Part shown: positions 1 to 8,966 of the stretch, one piece after another
Position numbering within the stretch: the stretch's first letter is position 1
How the letters are laid out: each line of letters starts with the position of its first letter
From: Pelomonas sp. Root1217
GTDB taxonomy: Bacteria > Pseudomonadota > Gammaproteobacteria > Burkholderiales > Burkholderiaceae_C
Direction of reading: 5' to 3'
NCBI RefSeq assembly: GCF_001425705.1
Contig: NZ_LMDC01000027.1
Location: 510,322 to 558,988, forward strand
Length of the DNA: 48,667 nucleotides
Made by a program: the position numbers and the translations under genes
Notes under the pieces: generated by a model
Told to the model about the DNA's origin: nothing
Seen by the model: only the letters and a program-made list of their open reading frames with translations
Databases searched by the model: none

Positions 1-1696
1 CGGCATGCTGCAGACGCTTGAGCATGAGATCGCCGAGCCCGATCCGTGCCGCCAGATCCTCTTCACGCAGCTGATGCACGGACAGGTTGATCGCCACGCG
101 CATGTGCAGGCCGATCTCCGCCCAGGCGTGCATCTGCCGGCAGGCCTCGTCGATGACCCAGTTGCCGAGGCTGTTGATGAGGCCGAAGCGCTCGGCGATG
201 GGGATGAACAGGCCCGGACTCAGCAGGCCGCGCTCGGGATGGTTCCAGCGGATCAGGGCCTCGACGCCGCGGATCTGCCCATGCAGGCCATCGATCTTGG
301 GTTGGTAGTGGAGTTGCAGTTGCCCTTGCTCGATGGCCAGGCGCAGGTCGATCAGCAGGTTGAGCTGCTCTTGCGCGCCTTCGTCCATATGCGTCTCGTA
401 CAGCGCATAGGTGCCGCCGCCGGCGCGTTTGGCGGTGTACATCGCGGCGTCGGCGTGCATGACCAGCTTGTCCCCGTCGCCGTGGTCGGGGTAGGCGGCG
501 ATGCCGACCGATCCGGACAGGACAACCCGCCGGCCACCGACCTCAAGAGGGACCGACAGCGCCGCGATCAGGCGGCCGGCCAGGCTGACGCAGTCCGCCA
601 GGCTGCTGACGTCCTCCATCAGCAGCACGAACTCGTCGCCGCCAATGCGAGCCACGGTGTCGGCGTCGCGCGCCGCGACCCTCAGACGCGCGGCGACCTC
701 TTTGAGCACCGCGTCGCCGGCAGCATGGCCGAGCGAGTCGTTGACCGGCTTGAAGCCGTCAAGGTCGACGAACAGCACGGCCACCTTGCCGGCATTGCGC
801 TCCGAGATCTGTTCCCCGGCGCGCGCATGACGCTGAAGCGCATGCGCCAGACGGTCCTCGAACAGCATGCGGTTGGGCAGGCCGGTGAGCGCGTCCTGGA
901 ACGCTCGTCGCCGCAACTCCTCGTTGGCCGTCTCCAGCTTCACGTTCGCGACCTTCAGCGAGCTGCGCATGCGGGCGTCGAGCGTCGACGTGAACAAGGT
1001 CATCGCCAGCAGGGCGATGGACGACAGCGACACCATCATTCCCAACTGGGGGCCCGCCAGCGCGTCCGCGCTCAGGCAGACCGTGCCGGCCGGGAAGTTC
1101 GCCGCGGCCATGCCCGTGTAGTGCATGCCGCATATCGCGATGCCCATCACGAGCGCCGCGAGGGGCTGAAAAATCATGCCACGCCGCTCCTCCAGCTTGC
1201 GCAGCCAGAAGAAGATCAGCAACGCTGCCGCCGATGCGCCAACGGCGATCAGCGCCGATGCCGCTACCAACAGCGGATTCCAGATGATGCCGGGCACCAT
1301 GTCGAGCGCGGCCATGCCGGTGTAGTGCATCGCGCAGATGCCCAACCCCATTGCGGCGGCACCTCCGCCCAGGCGGGGCCAGGTGAGCTCGCCTTGGCTT
1401 GCGACGTACAGCGCCATGGCTGAAACGGCCACTCCGGCGACCCACGATGCCACAGTCAGCCCCGCGGTGTAGCCCAGTGCGATTGGCAGAGAAAAGGCAA
1501 GCATGCCGACGAAGTGCATGCACCAGATGCCGGTGCCCATTGCCAGGGAGCCTCCGAGCCACCAACTCATCGCAACGCCGCGGTCGCGCGTGCGAACGCG
1601 TTTGGCCAGATCGAGTGCGACGTAGGACGCAAAGCTAGCGATCAGCAACGAAGCTGCAACGACCCAAGGTGCGTAGCTTGAGGGCAGGTATCGCAT
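1..1696 (-). CDS. MHYT-GGDEF-EAL cyclic-di-GMP signalling protein (C-terminus beyond window)
   Basis: Reading the minus strand from ATG at 1696 gives 565 residues without a stop up to the window edge. The N-terminal half is a membrane MHYT sensor: hydrophobic helices with the repeated motif CMHFVGM (about residue 59), AMHYTGM (122) and GMHYTGM (190). A GGDEF domain follows with the intact motif GGDEF at residues 352-356. An EAL domain then begins, with the motif EAL at 479-481 in the context VEALIRW. The family makes and/or degrades cyclic-di-GMP, and MHYT is proposed to bind metal and sense a diatomic gas. The GGDEF signature suggests possible cyclase activity; the EAL active site lies partly outside the window, so phosphodiesterase activity cannot be judged. 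It stands alone; the 217 bp upstream separate it from the convergent-side neighbour phzF-like gene. Confidence 0.93.
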   Translation of the reverse strand, partial: MRYLPSSYAPWVVAASLLIASFASYVALDLAKRVRTRDRGVAMSWWLGGSLAMGTGIWCMHFVGMLAFSLPIALGYTAGLTVASWVAGVAVSAMALYVASQGELTWPRLGGGAAAMGLGICAMHYTGMAALDMVPGIIWNPLLVAASALIAVGASAAALLIFFWLRKLEERRGMIFQPLAALVMGIAICGMHYTGMAAANFPAGTVCLSADALAGPQLGMMVSLSSIALLAMTLFTSTLDARMRSSLKVANVKLETANEELRRRAFQDALTGLPNRMLFEDRLAHALQRHARAGEQISERNAGKVAVLFVDLDGFKPVNDSLGHAAGDAVLKEVAARLRVAARDADTVARIGGDEFVLLMEDVSSLADCVSLAGRLIAALSVPLEVGGRRVVLSGSVGIAAYPDHGDGDKLVMHADAAMYTAKRAGGGTYALYETHMDEGAQEQLNLLIDLRLAIEQGQLQLHYQPKIDGLHGQIRGVEALIRWNHPERGLLSPGLFIPIAERFGLINSLGNWVIDEACRQMHAWAEIGLHMRVAINLSVHQLREEDLAARIGLGDLMLKRLQHA

Positions 1697-1913
1697 GGCG
1701 AAGTGTCGGCTCCCGAACCTAGACACTGAACTGACCAGAGAGTCCACCAGGCTCTCGACTGCCGCTGACTCTACTCCGCTCGGCCATGAACTGCACCGGC
1801 ATCCGCAGACGCATGTCGGTCAGATTGTGGGGAGAGGCGGTTCAGATTTTCTTTGGTGTGCTCATGGACCTAAGCCAGCTTGGCGTGAAAATCACACGGC
1901 TCCGGCCGACCCA
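1697..1913. other. intergenic, presumed promoter region
   Basis: This stretch separates the start of the MHYT-GGDEF-EAL gene from the end of the PhzF-like gene, both on the minus strand. No gene with family resemblance is visible and no clear hairpin terminator was seen. It presumably holds the promoter of the cyclic-di-GMP gene. Confidence 0.4.
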
Positions 1914-2768
1914 CTATTCGAGCCAGCCTTGTGCAACCGGCCAGACTTCGCCGCTGACGTGGAGTGCGCCGGTGCCGTCCAGGCGTACGTGGAGTCTGCT
2001 GGGTCGATTGGCGAAGCGCCCCTGTGCGATCTCCAGCGGCAGCAGGGGGTCGACTAGGCGCCGGTGGAATAGGAAGGCGGCGGCAGGACCTGCGGCACTG
2101 CCTGTCGCCACGTCCTCCACGCGGCCCAGGTTGTCCCATGTTCGGATCTCAGGGCGGTCGACATCGAGCACGAGGACGAACTTGGCGCCCACGGCAGCTA
2201 GCAGAGCCTCGAGCTCGGTGCCCAAAACCGACGCGCGAGCTAGGGCTTCGCGCGTGACTGGGAGCACCAGGTACGCGAGCCCTGTGGAGATCACACGCGC
2301 ACCAAGCGCTGGAGTCAGATCTCGTGATGACAAGCCGAGCGCCGCAAGAATCGGTCGCAGCAACTCCGGATCCGGTTCATCCCGGATTTCGGCCCGCCCC
2401 TGGTTCATCTCCGCGAGGAAGTGGCCATCACGCTGTTCCGTGCGGACAGGGACATCGCCAGATGGCAGCCTCAAGGTCCAAGATGCCGAGTTCTGTGTTG
2501 GTGCATGAACGCGATGCAGCACGGCGGCAGCGCCGAGCACGGGATGTCCGGCGAAGGGCAACTCCTCCTCCACGGTGAACACGCGGGCGCGGGCGCCGAC
2601 TGGCGTGACCTCGGACAGGAAGATGGACTCGAAGTGCTTCATCTCCCGTGTGAGTTCGAGCATGCGGTCGGCGCTCCATCGCTCAGTTTCCAGGAACACG
2701 GTCAGGCTGTTCCCGGTCAGGGGCGCGGTGGCGAAAACATCGACATGGAAATAGCGCGTTGTCTTCAT
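1914..2768 (-). CDS. PhzF-family isomerase/epimerase
   Basis: The 284-residue product has the family's full usual length. The N-terminal DVFATAPLTGNSLTVF block carries the general PhzF pattern. Glu47 in HFESIFL sits at the position of the catalytic general acid/base glutamate. PFAGHP (71-76) and ATGSAAGP (221-228) are the two glycine-rich signatures that line the active site between the two diaminopimelate-epimerase-like lobes. Members isomerise or epimerise small acids by proton transfer without cofactor; the substrate here is unknown. There are no phenazine genes nearby, so a role in phenazine synthesis is unlikely. It is followed by the RidA-like gene in the same orientation upstream (49 bp away), which suggests a small metabolite-handling operon. 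Confidence 0.92.
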   Translation of the reverse strand: MKTTRYFHVDVFATAPLTGNSLTVFLETERWSADRMLELTREMKHFESIFLSEVTPVGARARVFTVEEELPFAGHPVLGAAAVLHRVHAPTQNSASWTLRLPSGDVPVRTEQRDGHFLAEMNQGRAEIRDEPDPELLRPILAALGLSSRDLTPALGARVISTGLAYLVLPVTREALARASVLGTELEALLAAVGAKFVLVLDVDRPEIRTWDNLGRVEDVATGSAAGPAAAFLFHRRLVDPLLPLEIAQGRFANRPSRLHVRLDGTGALHVSGEVWPVAQGWLE

Positions 2769-2817
2769 GGGGGACCAGCGACGTTGAGTGATTCGGGAGA
2801 TGCGTCAGCGTGTGCGA

Positions 2818-3312
2818 TTACGCGTCGTTTGGCCGGTTTCCGGGCTGCGCCTGGCTATCGCGGGCGCCAACCGGAACGATCGACGCCGCAACGAGATCAA
2901 CCTCGACGGTGGCGTTCTTGGGCAGTCTGTAAGCACCGAGGGAGGTCCGTGTTTGGACGCCAACCGGCCCCATCACGGCGTACAGCAGCTCGGAGGCACC
3001 GTCGGCGACCTCGCTGTGCTGCGTGAAGTCCTGGGCGCATTGGATGATCACGGTCATCCGCATCACGGACTGGACCTGGCTCAGAGATCCCAGCGAGGCC
3101 TTCAGCAGCGAGAGCGCCCTGAGGATGCAGATCTTCGCCGCCCACTGCGCCTGAGCCACCGTGACGTCTGACCCCGCGCGGCCGGTCACCGCGATCGTGT
3201 CGCCGACCCGGGGAATCTCGCCGCTCACGTAGATCGCCTCGCCGTGGCGGACGACGGGAACATAGTTGCCGCCGATCTTGAGTTCGCCGCCGTTGGGAAA
3301 CCTCAGTGACAC
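2818..3312 (-). CDS. RidA/YjgF-like protein
   Basis: The 164-residue product matches the RidA (YjgF/YER057c/UK114) fold family: NYVPVVRHGEAIYVSGEIP near the N-terminus, a central helix, and a C-terminal RTSLGAYRLPKNATVEVDLVA block. That block contains the conserved Arg that binds the carboxylate of imine/enamine substrates in true RidA, and the motif NATVEVDLVA is typical. Family members hydrolyse reactive enamines or imines, but the long form seen here is often of unknown substrate. The only ordinary start is GTG at 3312. In-frame codons immediately upstream would encode a plausible N-terminal helix (LTDRDIEFARAA) with no ATG, GTG or TTG before the preceding TGA, so the start is uncertain. 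It is probably transcribed ahead of the PhzF gene. Confidence 0.85.
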   Translation of the reverse strand: MSLRFPNGGELKIGGNYVPVVRHGEAIYVSGEIPRVGDTIAVTGRAGSDVTVAQAQWAAKICILRALSLLKASLGSLSQVQSVMRMTVIIQCAQDFTQHSEVADGASELLYAVMGPVGVQTRTSLGAYRLPKNATVEVDLVAASIVPVGARDSQAQPGNRPNDA

Positions 3313-3566
3313 CGCAGCGCGGGCGAATTCGATGTCTCTGTCCGTGAGGTGTCATCTCGTCGCAACGTCGGTTGGAGGTCCTGTGTTGCCCATCATGGAA
3401 TCGATCACTGCGCGCGCCCAGGGGGTGCGGATTGCAACTGAAACGAGTCCGACGGTGTTTGACATCGACTGCGGCGGCTCGCCTGATCGAATGCAGTTGT
3501 CGTCTAGATGCTCGGTTTGACGAGCATCGTGGACGCTGCACCACAACCCTTGATCCCGACATCACC

Positions 3567-3806
3567 ATGCTCAAGCTTCGACCCAATTGCGAGTGCTGTG
3601 ACCGCGACCTCCCCGCTGAAAGCAAAGACGCCGTGATCTGCAGCTTCGAATGCACCTTCTGCACGGGCTGTGCGACACAACGGCTGGGGCTCCGCTGTCC
3701 CAATTGCGGTGGCGACTTGGCGCCCCGGCCCACACGCGTCGGTGCCGCCCTGGGGCGCCACCCGGCCTCCACCGAGCGCGTCAGCAAGCCGTCGGGTTGC
3801 GATTGA
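3567..3806 (+). CDS. DUF1272 zinc-ribbon-like small protein
   Basis: The 79-residue product starts MLKLRPNCECCDRDLP and shows three cysteine clusters: CECC near residue 9, CSFECTFCTGC around residues 30-40, and CPNCGG around residue 50. It ends with an HPAST..V.KPSG tail. This is the standard length and pattern of DUF1272, a small cysteine-rich family presumed to bind zinc. Its function is not known. ATG 3567 is chosen because the family begins exactly there, although the frame is open further upstream. It stands alone between two minus-strand units. Confidence 0.9.
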   Translation: MLKLRPNCECCDRDLPAESKDAVICSFECTFCTGCATQRLGLRCPNCGGDLAPRPTRVGAALGRHPASTERVSKPSGCD

Positions 3807-3825
3807 GCCGCAGAGCTCTTCGGCG

Positions 3826-4449
3826 CTACTTGGATGGTGCCTCAGCGGCTCGCTGGTTCCGGCGCAGGTTCTGACGGGCGAGCCGCAGGCGGTCCTCGGC
3901 CATTTGTTGACGGGCGATGCGGTCCTCCTCGTCGGCATCGGCCGCCGCATGCATCGCCTCGGCGCGCGACCTGGCCTCGCGGCGCTCCCGGGCACTGAGG
4001 CGGGTCTGGGCGGCCTGCGCCTCACGACTAATCGCCCAGTCGGCCTCCGTATAGCGTCCACGGCCCGTGCGGCACTGTCGGGCGCGGCGCACTTCATCCT
4101 GCATGAACTGACGCTCCTCGTCACCGAAGGTTGTCGAGTTGCCGCGAGTTTCCATGGCGCGGATCTCGCTGTCGCCGGGACAGACATTGGCAGCTCGACC
4201 CACGGGGGCCGAGGCCGGCTCGATGGCAGGCGCCACCGCCGCGCGAGCTGCGCCGGGCCGCAATCCGTCGGCCACGTTCGGCTGCAGACTTCGCGCCGAC
4301 AAAGGTTCGCTGGCCCCTGAACAGGGTCGATCGGCGTAGCGCACCTGTCCGGCCTCATCGCACTTCCAGACCTGTTGACCCCAGGCGCTGCCCTGCGACA
4401 GCCACAGGCCCAGGCAAACCGTGGACCACAAGCTCGAACGGCCCCTCAC
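3826..4449 (-). CDS. DUF4124-domain secreted protein
   Basis: GTG 4449 opens a 207-residue protein with a signal peptide (hydrophobic stretch about residues 6-20, cleavage near AWGQ). The short DUF4124 module follows, VWKCDEAGQVRYADRPCSG, which has the two conserved cysteines. The rest is charged, with a long Arg/Ala/Glu-rich helix at the C-terminus (about residues 115-200) that probably forms a coiled coil. DUF4124 proteins are periplasmic or envelope proteins of unknown role, common in beta- and gammaproteobacteria. The start lies 3 bp after the stop of the kinase-like gene, so it appears to be the last gene of the ABC exporter operon. Confidence 0.85.
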   Translation of the reverse strand: MRGRSSLWSTVCLGLWLSQGSAWGQQVWKCDEAGQVRYADRPCSGASEPLSARSLQPNVADGLRPGAARAAVAPAIEPASAPVGRAANVCPGDSEIRAMETRGNSTTFGDEERQFMQDEVRRARQCRTGRGRYTEADWAISREAQAAQTRLSARERREARSRAEAMHAAADADEEDRIARQQMAEDRLRLARQNLRRNQRAAEAPSK

Positions 4450-4452
4450 CGC

Positions 4453-4983
4453 TCAGCTCCCCATGCCGGGATGGGTGGGTGGAAGCTCGCCCGGATCGTG
4501 CTCGTCCTGCTCAACACGAACATTGAATCCTTCCGTTGCTTGCGGCGCCTCGAAGTACGAGGAGATGTGGACGAACTCGGCCTCCGTCAAGGCATGCGAA
4601 CCTTCCGGACGCTCGATGTTGCGCTTGGCGATGCGCTGCAGGCAGACTGGATCTGGCGTCTCGAGGAAGTGCAGCACATGCTCGGCCTGGGTCTGCGCGA
4701 GCAGGGCGCTGAACCAGGCCCGACCAGCCCTGGTGTTGGCCTGGAAGTCCAGCACGACGGACTGGCCGGCGTTCAGCAGGTCGACGGTGAGCGGGCCGAT
4801 CACGGACTTCAGCTTCCCGGACAGCCTGATGTAGTCATCGAACGTCTTCAGCTCATCACCGTAGAGCCGGGAGAGCCAGACGTCCTCGGACAGCAGCACC
4901 AATCGGTCTGCCTGGGCCAGCCTTGCGGCGACGGTCGACTTGCCGGCGCCTGCCTTGCCACAGAAAAAATGAAGGGTCGTCAT
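4453..4983 (-). CDS. P-loop kinase-like ATPase (AAA_33 type)
   Basis: The 176-residue product has a Walker A motif GKAGAGKST at residues 9-17, right after a first beta strand (TTLHFFC). Later parts fit a small-molecule/zeta-toxin-like kinase: LSEDVW, a VVLDFQANT strand, and R-rich lid residues around RIAKRNIERP. Similar stand-alone kinases of about 170 residues are annotated as ATP-binding proteins of unknown substrate. Its ATG overlaps the stop of the upstream ABC permease by four bases (ATGA), so the two are translationally coupled. That makes it a fixed part of the exporter operon rather than a chance neighbour. Its role there is not known; substrate phosphorylation before export is one possibility, which is speculation. 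Confidence 0.85.
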   Translation of the reverse strand: MTTLHFFCGKAGAGKSTVAARLAQADRLVLLSEDVWLSRLYGDELKTFDDYIRLSGKLKSVIGPLTVDLLNAGQSVVLDFQANTRAGRAWFSALLAQTQAEHVLHFLETPDPVCLQRIAKRNIERPEGSHALTEAEFVHISSYFEAPQATEGFNVRVEQDEHDPGELPPTHPGMGS

Positions 4984-6107
4984 TGCAGTTTGCTCCGCAC
5001 GAAAAGCATGGCGAGGGTGAGTGTGACGGCGGCGATGCAGGCCATGGGCCAAGCGTTGGCCAGCAGATCGGCCACGGGCATGCTCTTGAGGAAGCTGCCG
5101 CGCAGAATGATCAACAGGTGCTTCAGCGGCAGTGCTTCGGCCATCCAGCGCAGGACCTGCGGCATGTTCTCGACCGGCGTCGCGAAGCCGGACATCAGCA
5201 CCGCCGGCACGCCCACCGCAAACGTGCCCAGGATGGCCTGCTGTTGAGTCGAGCAGACCGACGAGATCATCAGCCCGGTGCCGACCATGGACAGGATGAA
5301 CAGCAGCAGACAGGCGAACATCAAAAGGATCGATCCGGTGAACGGGATGCGAAAACCCCAGACCGCCGCCGCCACCATCGCGAGGGACAGACCGGTGCCC
5401 ACCAGGAAGGCGGGCACCATCTTGGCAATGACGATCTCCGCGGGCGTGCAAGGCGACACCAGCAACTGGTCGAAGGTACCGAGCTCGCGTTCCCGCGCAA
5501 TCGACAGCGCGGTGATCAGCAGCGTGATGAAGGTGACCAGGATGCCGACCAGGCTGGGCACGATGAACCAGCGGTAGACCAGGTTGGGATTGAACCCATG
5601 CCGCAATGCGACCGGCTCTACCGGCGCCAGCCCGGCCAGGGTTGCGCCGCTGCGTGTTGCGATGGCCTGCAGATAGCCCAGCGCCACCTGCGTCGCATTG
5701 GCCCGGCGACCGTCCAGCAGCACCTGGGCCGTGGCGATGTGCCCGGCGGCCTGTTCGCGCGAGAAGCCTTCAGGAATGACGAGCGCGGCGACAACCTGCT
5801 GGCGGTCCAGCAGCGCCGCGATCTGTGCTTCGCTCTGTGCGGCGTGGATGCTGCGCACCAGCTGCGAGGCGGCCAGCTGCTGCACCAGCTCCTGCCCGGC
5901 GCGCCCGCCGTCACGGTTATAGACGGCGATGTCGATCTGCTTGACCTCCAGTGTCGCTGCGAAGGCGAAGACCAAGAGCTGCATCAGCGGCGGGACGATC
6001 AGCACCATGCGGCTTTTCGGGTCTCGCAGCACGCACAGCAGCTCCTTGATGATCTGGGCGCGCATCCGGGCCAGAACGGCGCCGACATGACCTTGATGGG
6101 TAGACAT
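4980..6107 (-). CDS. ABC-2 type permease, second subunit (YhhJ/YbhR-like)
   Basis: The 375-residue product starts at ATG 6107, whose A is the last base of the upstream permease's stop codon. It has the ABC-2 exporter layout: one N-terminal membrane helix (MVLIVPPLMQLLVFAFA), a ~150-residue extracytoplasmic loop, then five C-terminal helices. The loop-to-membrane transition contains ERELGTFDQLLVSP, the conserved coupling segment of this family. The protein is the partner of the neighbouring 370-residue permease, making a heterodimeric membrane domain for the tandem ABC ATPase. The gene order HlyD-ATPase-permease-permease is that of YbhGFSR/YhiI-type drug exporters. Confidence 0.93.
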   Translation of the reverse strand: MSTHQGHVGAVLARMRAQIIKELLCVLRDPKSRMVLIVPPLMQLLVFAFAATLEVKQIDIAVYNRDGGRAGQELVQQLAASQLVRSIHAAQSEAQIAALLDRQQVVAALVIPEGFSREQAAGHIATAQVLLDGRRANATQVALGYLQAIATRSGATLAGLAPVEPVALRHGFNPNLVYRWFIVPSLVGILVTFITLLITALSIARERELGTFDQLLVSPCTPAEIVIAKMVPAFLVGTGLSLAMVAAAVWGFRIPFTGSILLMFACLLLFILSMVGTGLMISSVCSTQQQAILGTFAVGVPAVLMSGFATPVENMPQVLRWMAEALPLKHLLIILRGSFLKSMPVADLLANAWPMACIAAVTLTLAMLFVRSKLQ

Positions 6108-7219
6108 CACGACACCTCCAGGCTCTTGCGCGTCTTGGCGCAAGCGACGGCGAAGAAGAACAATCCAATCGCGGCCATGGCCGCCAGTTGGCGCAGCAGC
6201 AAAGGCCAGACATCACCAGCCAGGAAGAGGGTCTGCAGGGCCGCGTTGAAGTAGCGGGCCGGCACCAGTCGTGTGAGCCATTGGATGGGCTCGGGCATGG
6301 AGGAGATCTCGAACAAAAAACCTGACAGCAGCAGCGCCGGCAGGAAGCCGGTGAGCAGGGCCACCTGCGCCGCGACGAACTGGTTCTTGGTCACGGCCGA
6401 GATCAGCAAGCCCTGGCCCAGGGCAGGAACCAGGAAGACAGCAGAGGTCAGCATCAGGGCGGCCCACGAGCCGCGCAGCGGCACGCCGAACAGGGTCACG
6501 CTCAGCCCGGCGCCGATCAGCGTCGCCAGCAGGCCCAGGCCGAAGTAGGGCAGCAGCTTGCCGACCAGGATCTCGACGACACTGGCCGGCGTCGACAGCA
6601 GGCCCTCCATCGTGCCGCGCTCCCACTCGCGCGCCACGACCAGCGCGGTCAGCAGCGTTCCGATCATCGTCATCACGATGGCGAGGGCGCCGGGCACCAG
6701 GGCGCGGCGGCTCTCCAGCTCGGCGTTGAACCAGAAGCGTGGCACCAAGCGGATGTCGCCGGGCGCCGCTAGCCCTCGTTCGACCAGCCAGTTGCTGACC
6801 ACGCCCTGCGCGTAGTTGCCGACAAAGGCCGCCGTGTTGGGCTGCGACCCGTCGGTCATGACCTCGACCAGCGGCTCACGGCCCGCCTGCAACAGTCGGC
6901 GATCCAGGTTGGCCGGAATCACGACGTATCCGCGGATGCGCCCACTGACCAGCGCGGCCTGCAGTTCCCGGCTGTCGCGCGCCGGCACGACACTGAAGAA
7001 CCGGCTGCCCGAAAATGCCGTGGCCAGCTCCTGCGCGGCCCGTGAGTCGCTCTCCAGCGCGATGCCCACGGGGATCCGGCGAATGTCCAGCGACACCGCA
7101 TACGCGAACAGGAAGAGCAGCACCACGGGCAGGACGAAGGCGACGAGCAGCGTGGAAGGGTCACGCAGGACCTGCAGGCCTTCCTTGACGACCAGGGCGT
7201 AGAGGCGGGTGGGGTTCAT
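6107..7219 (-). CDS. ABC-2 type permease, first subunit (YbhS-like)
   Basis: The 370-residue product has an N-terminal helix (VAFVLPVVLLFLFAYAVSL), a long periplasmic loop, and five C-terminal helices. EWERGTMEGLLSTP is the conserved cytoplasmic coupling helix of ABC-2 exporters. The start codon overlaps the stop of the ATPase gene as ATGA, and its own stop shares a base with the next permease's ATG. Such tight coupling indicates subunits made in fixed ratio. It probably pairs with the second permease to form the transmembrane path. The substrate is unknown; relatives export antibiotics, dyes or lipids. Confidence 0.93.
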   Translation of the reverse strand: MNPTRLYALVVKEGLQVLRDPSTLLVAFVLPVVLLFLFAYAVSLDIRRIPVGIALESDSRAAQELATAFSGSRFFSVVPARDSRELQAALVSGRIRGYVVIPANLDRRLLQAGREPLVEVMTDGSQPNTAAFVGNYAQGVVSNWLVERGLAAPGDIRLVPRFWFNAELESRRALVPGALAIVMTMIGTLLTALVVAREWERGTMEGLLSTPASVVEILVGKLLPYFGLGLLATLIGAGLSVTLFGVPLRGSWAALMLTSAVFLVPALGQGLLISAVTKNQFVAAQVALLTGFLPALLLSGFLFEISSMPEPIQWLTRLVPARYFNAALQTLFLAGDVWPLLLRQLAAMAAIGLFFFAVACAKTRKSLEVS

Positions 7220-8955
7220 GCGCTGGCCTTTCGGTCTTGTTCATCGAAGCGGTTGATCAGGTCGATGAAGGCCTCTTCCATGGTCGGCTGGTGCGCGTCA
7301 TCCTTCGCAACGCGGCGCTTGAGCGCATCGGGCGTGTCCAGCGCGATCAGCTGCGAGCGGTACATCAGCGCGACGCGGTCGCAGTACTCGGCCTCGTCCA
7401 TGAAGTGGGTGGTGACCATGACGGTGACGCCCTTGCGCACCAGGCCGTTGATGTGCGTCCAGAACTCGCGCCGCGTGATCGGGTCGACGCCAGAGGTCGG
7501 CTCGTCGAGGAACAGCACGGGCGGGCGGTGCATCAGCGCACAGGCCAGCGCCAGGCGCTGCTTGTGGCCGAGCGACAGCGAATCGGGCGCGGTGTCAAGA
7601 AAGCGCTGCAGCTCGAACGCCTCGACCATCTCGTCGATGCGCTCGCGCCTGAGCGATCCCGTCAGCCCGTAGACGCCCGCCGAGAACTCCAGGTTCTGGC
7701 GCACGGACAGCAGGCCGTAGAGCGAGAACTTCTGTGCCATGTAGCCGAGGCGGTTCTTGGCGGCGCTGGCCGCCTGCGCCAGGTCGAGACCGACAACGCG
7801 GGCGCTGCCGCTGCTGGGCTTGAGCAGGCCACACAGCATCTTGAACGTCGTGGACTTGCCGGCCCCGTTGGGACCCAGCAGCCCGAAGATCTCGCCCTGC
7901 CGGACTTCGAAGCTGACTCGATCCGTCGCGGTGAACTCGCCAAAGCGCCGGGTCAGGTCCTGGCAGGCGACGACGACTGGGCTGTCGAGCTGCACAGCCT
8001 CCATGCGTTCGGCAATGGCCGAGCGCCCGCCCGGGCCTCCGCCGAGCAGATCGACGAAGGCATCCTCGAAGCGCGGCGCGACCTGGCGCAGATGGGCGCC
8101 CTGCATCACTTCGGCATCTTGCAAGCCCTTCTGTGCCGCACCTTCCCGCAGCACCAGGCGCAGGGCCTGGCCGTGGATCACGCCGTCGCTGACTTCGGGC
8201 CGGGCCAGCAGATCGGCCAGCAGCTGGCGCCGGTCGCGACCCGCGGGCGGGTCAACCAGCACGCTGCGGTTGGCCAGAGTTGCGGTCAGCGCAGCGGGCG
8301 GCCCGTCGAATGCCAGACGGCCGCCGTCGAGCAGCAGCACCTGCTCGCACTGCTCGGCTTCGTCCAGGTAGGCGGTGGACCAGACGACGGCCATGCCTTC
8401 GCCGGTGAGCGCATCCACCATGCGCCAAAGGTCCTGCCGGCTCACCGGGTCCACGCCAACGCCCGGCTCGTCCAGCAGCAGCACCTGGGGCCGCGCCATC
8501 AGCGCACAGGCCAAGCCCAGCTTCTGCTTCATGCCACCGGACAACTTGCCGGCCAGACGCGCAGTGAACGGCCCGAGCCGCGTGAACGCCAGCAGCTGCT
8601 CGAACACCTGCGGCATCTGTGCGGGCGGGAGCGAACGCAGCCGGGCGTACAGGCGCAGGTTCTCCATCACGGACAAATCTTCGTAGAGCCCGAAGCGCTG
8701 CGGCATGTAGCCGGTGAGCAGCGGGATCTCGGCAGTGTCGCGCCGCGTGTCGCGGCCCATCACGGTGATGCGGCCTTCGTCGGGCTGCAGCAGCCCGGCC
8801 ATCAAACGCATCAGCGTGGTCTTGCCTGCGCCGTCCGGCCCGACCAGCCCGGTCAGGCGGCCGGGGCGAATGGCCGCGCTCAGCCCCTGCAGCGCGGCCG
8901 TATCGCCGAAGCGCTTGACCACACCGTCAATCACCACACTCGGGGCGTCGTGCAT
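7216..8955 (-). CDS. tandem ABC transporter ATPase (YbhF-like)
   Basis: The 579-residue protein fuses two nucleotide-binding domains. Domain 1 has Walker A GPDGAGKT, signature LSGGMKQ and Walker B LLLDEPGVGVDP. Domain 2 has Walker A GPNGAGKS, a deviant signature LSLGHKQ and Walker B LFLDEPTSGVDP, followed by the H-loop TTHFMDEAEYCD. ATG 8955 (MHDAPS) is preferred because AGAGG lies seven bases upstream; an earlier TTG at 8970 and ATG at 8961 are in frame but lack good spacing. The fused form is typical of YbhF/RbbA-like exporters working with two ABC-2 permeases and an HlyD adaptor, all present here. The gene begins 11 bp after the adaptor's stop. Confidence 0.95.
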   Translation of the reverse strand: MHDAPSVVIDGVVKRFGDTAALQGLSAAIRPGRLTGLVGPDGAGKTTLMRLMAGLLQPDEGRITVMGRDTRRDTAEIPLLTGYMPQRFGLYEDLSVMENLRLYARLRSLPPAQMPQVFEQLLAFTRLGPFTARLAGKLSGGMKQKLGLACALMARPQVLLLDEPGVGVDPVSRQDLWRMVDALTGEGMAVVWSTAYLDEAEQCEQVLLLDGGRLAFDGPPAALTATLANRSVLVDPPAGRDRRQLLADLLARPEVSDGVIHGQALRLVLREGAAQKGLQDAEVMQGAHLRQVAPRFEDAFVDLLGGGPGGRSAIAERMEAVQLDSPVVVACQDLTRRFGEFTATDRVSFEVRQGEIFGLLGPNGAGKSTTFKMLCGLLKPSSGSARVVGLDLAQAASAAKNRLGYMAQKFSLYGLLSVRQNLEFSAGVYGLTGSLRRERIDEMVEAFELQRFLDTAPDSLSLGHKQRLALACALMHRPPVLFLDEPTSGVDPITRREFWTHINGLVRKGVTVMVTTHFMDEAEYCDRVALMYRSQLIALDTPDALKRRVAKDDAHQPTMEEAFIDLINRFDEQDRKASA

Positions 8956-8966
8956 GGCCATGCCTC

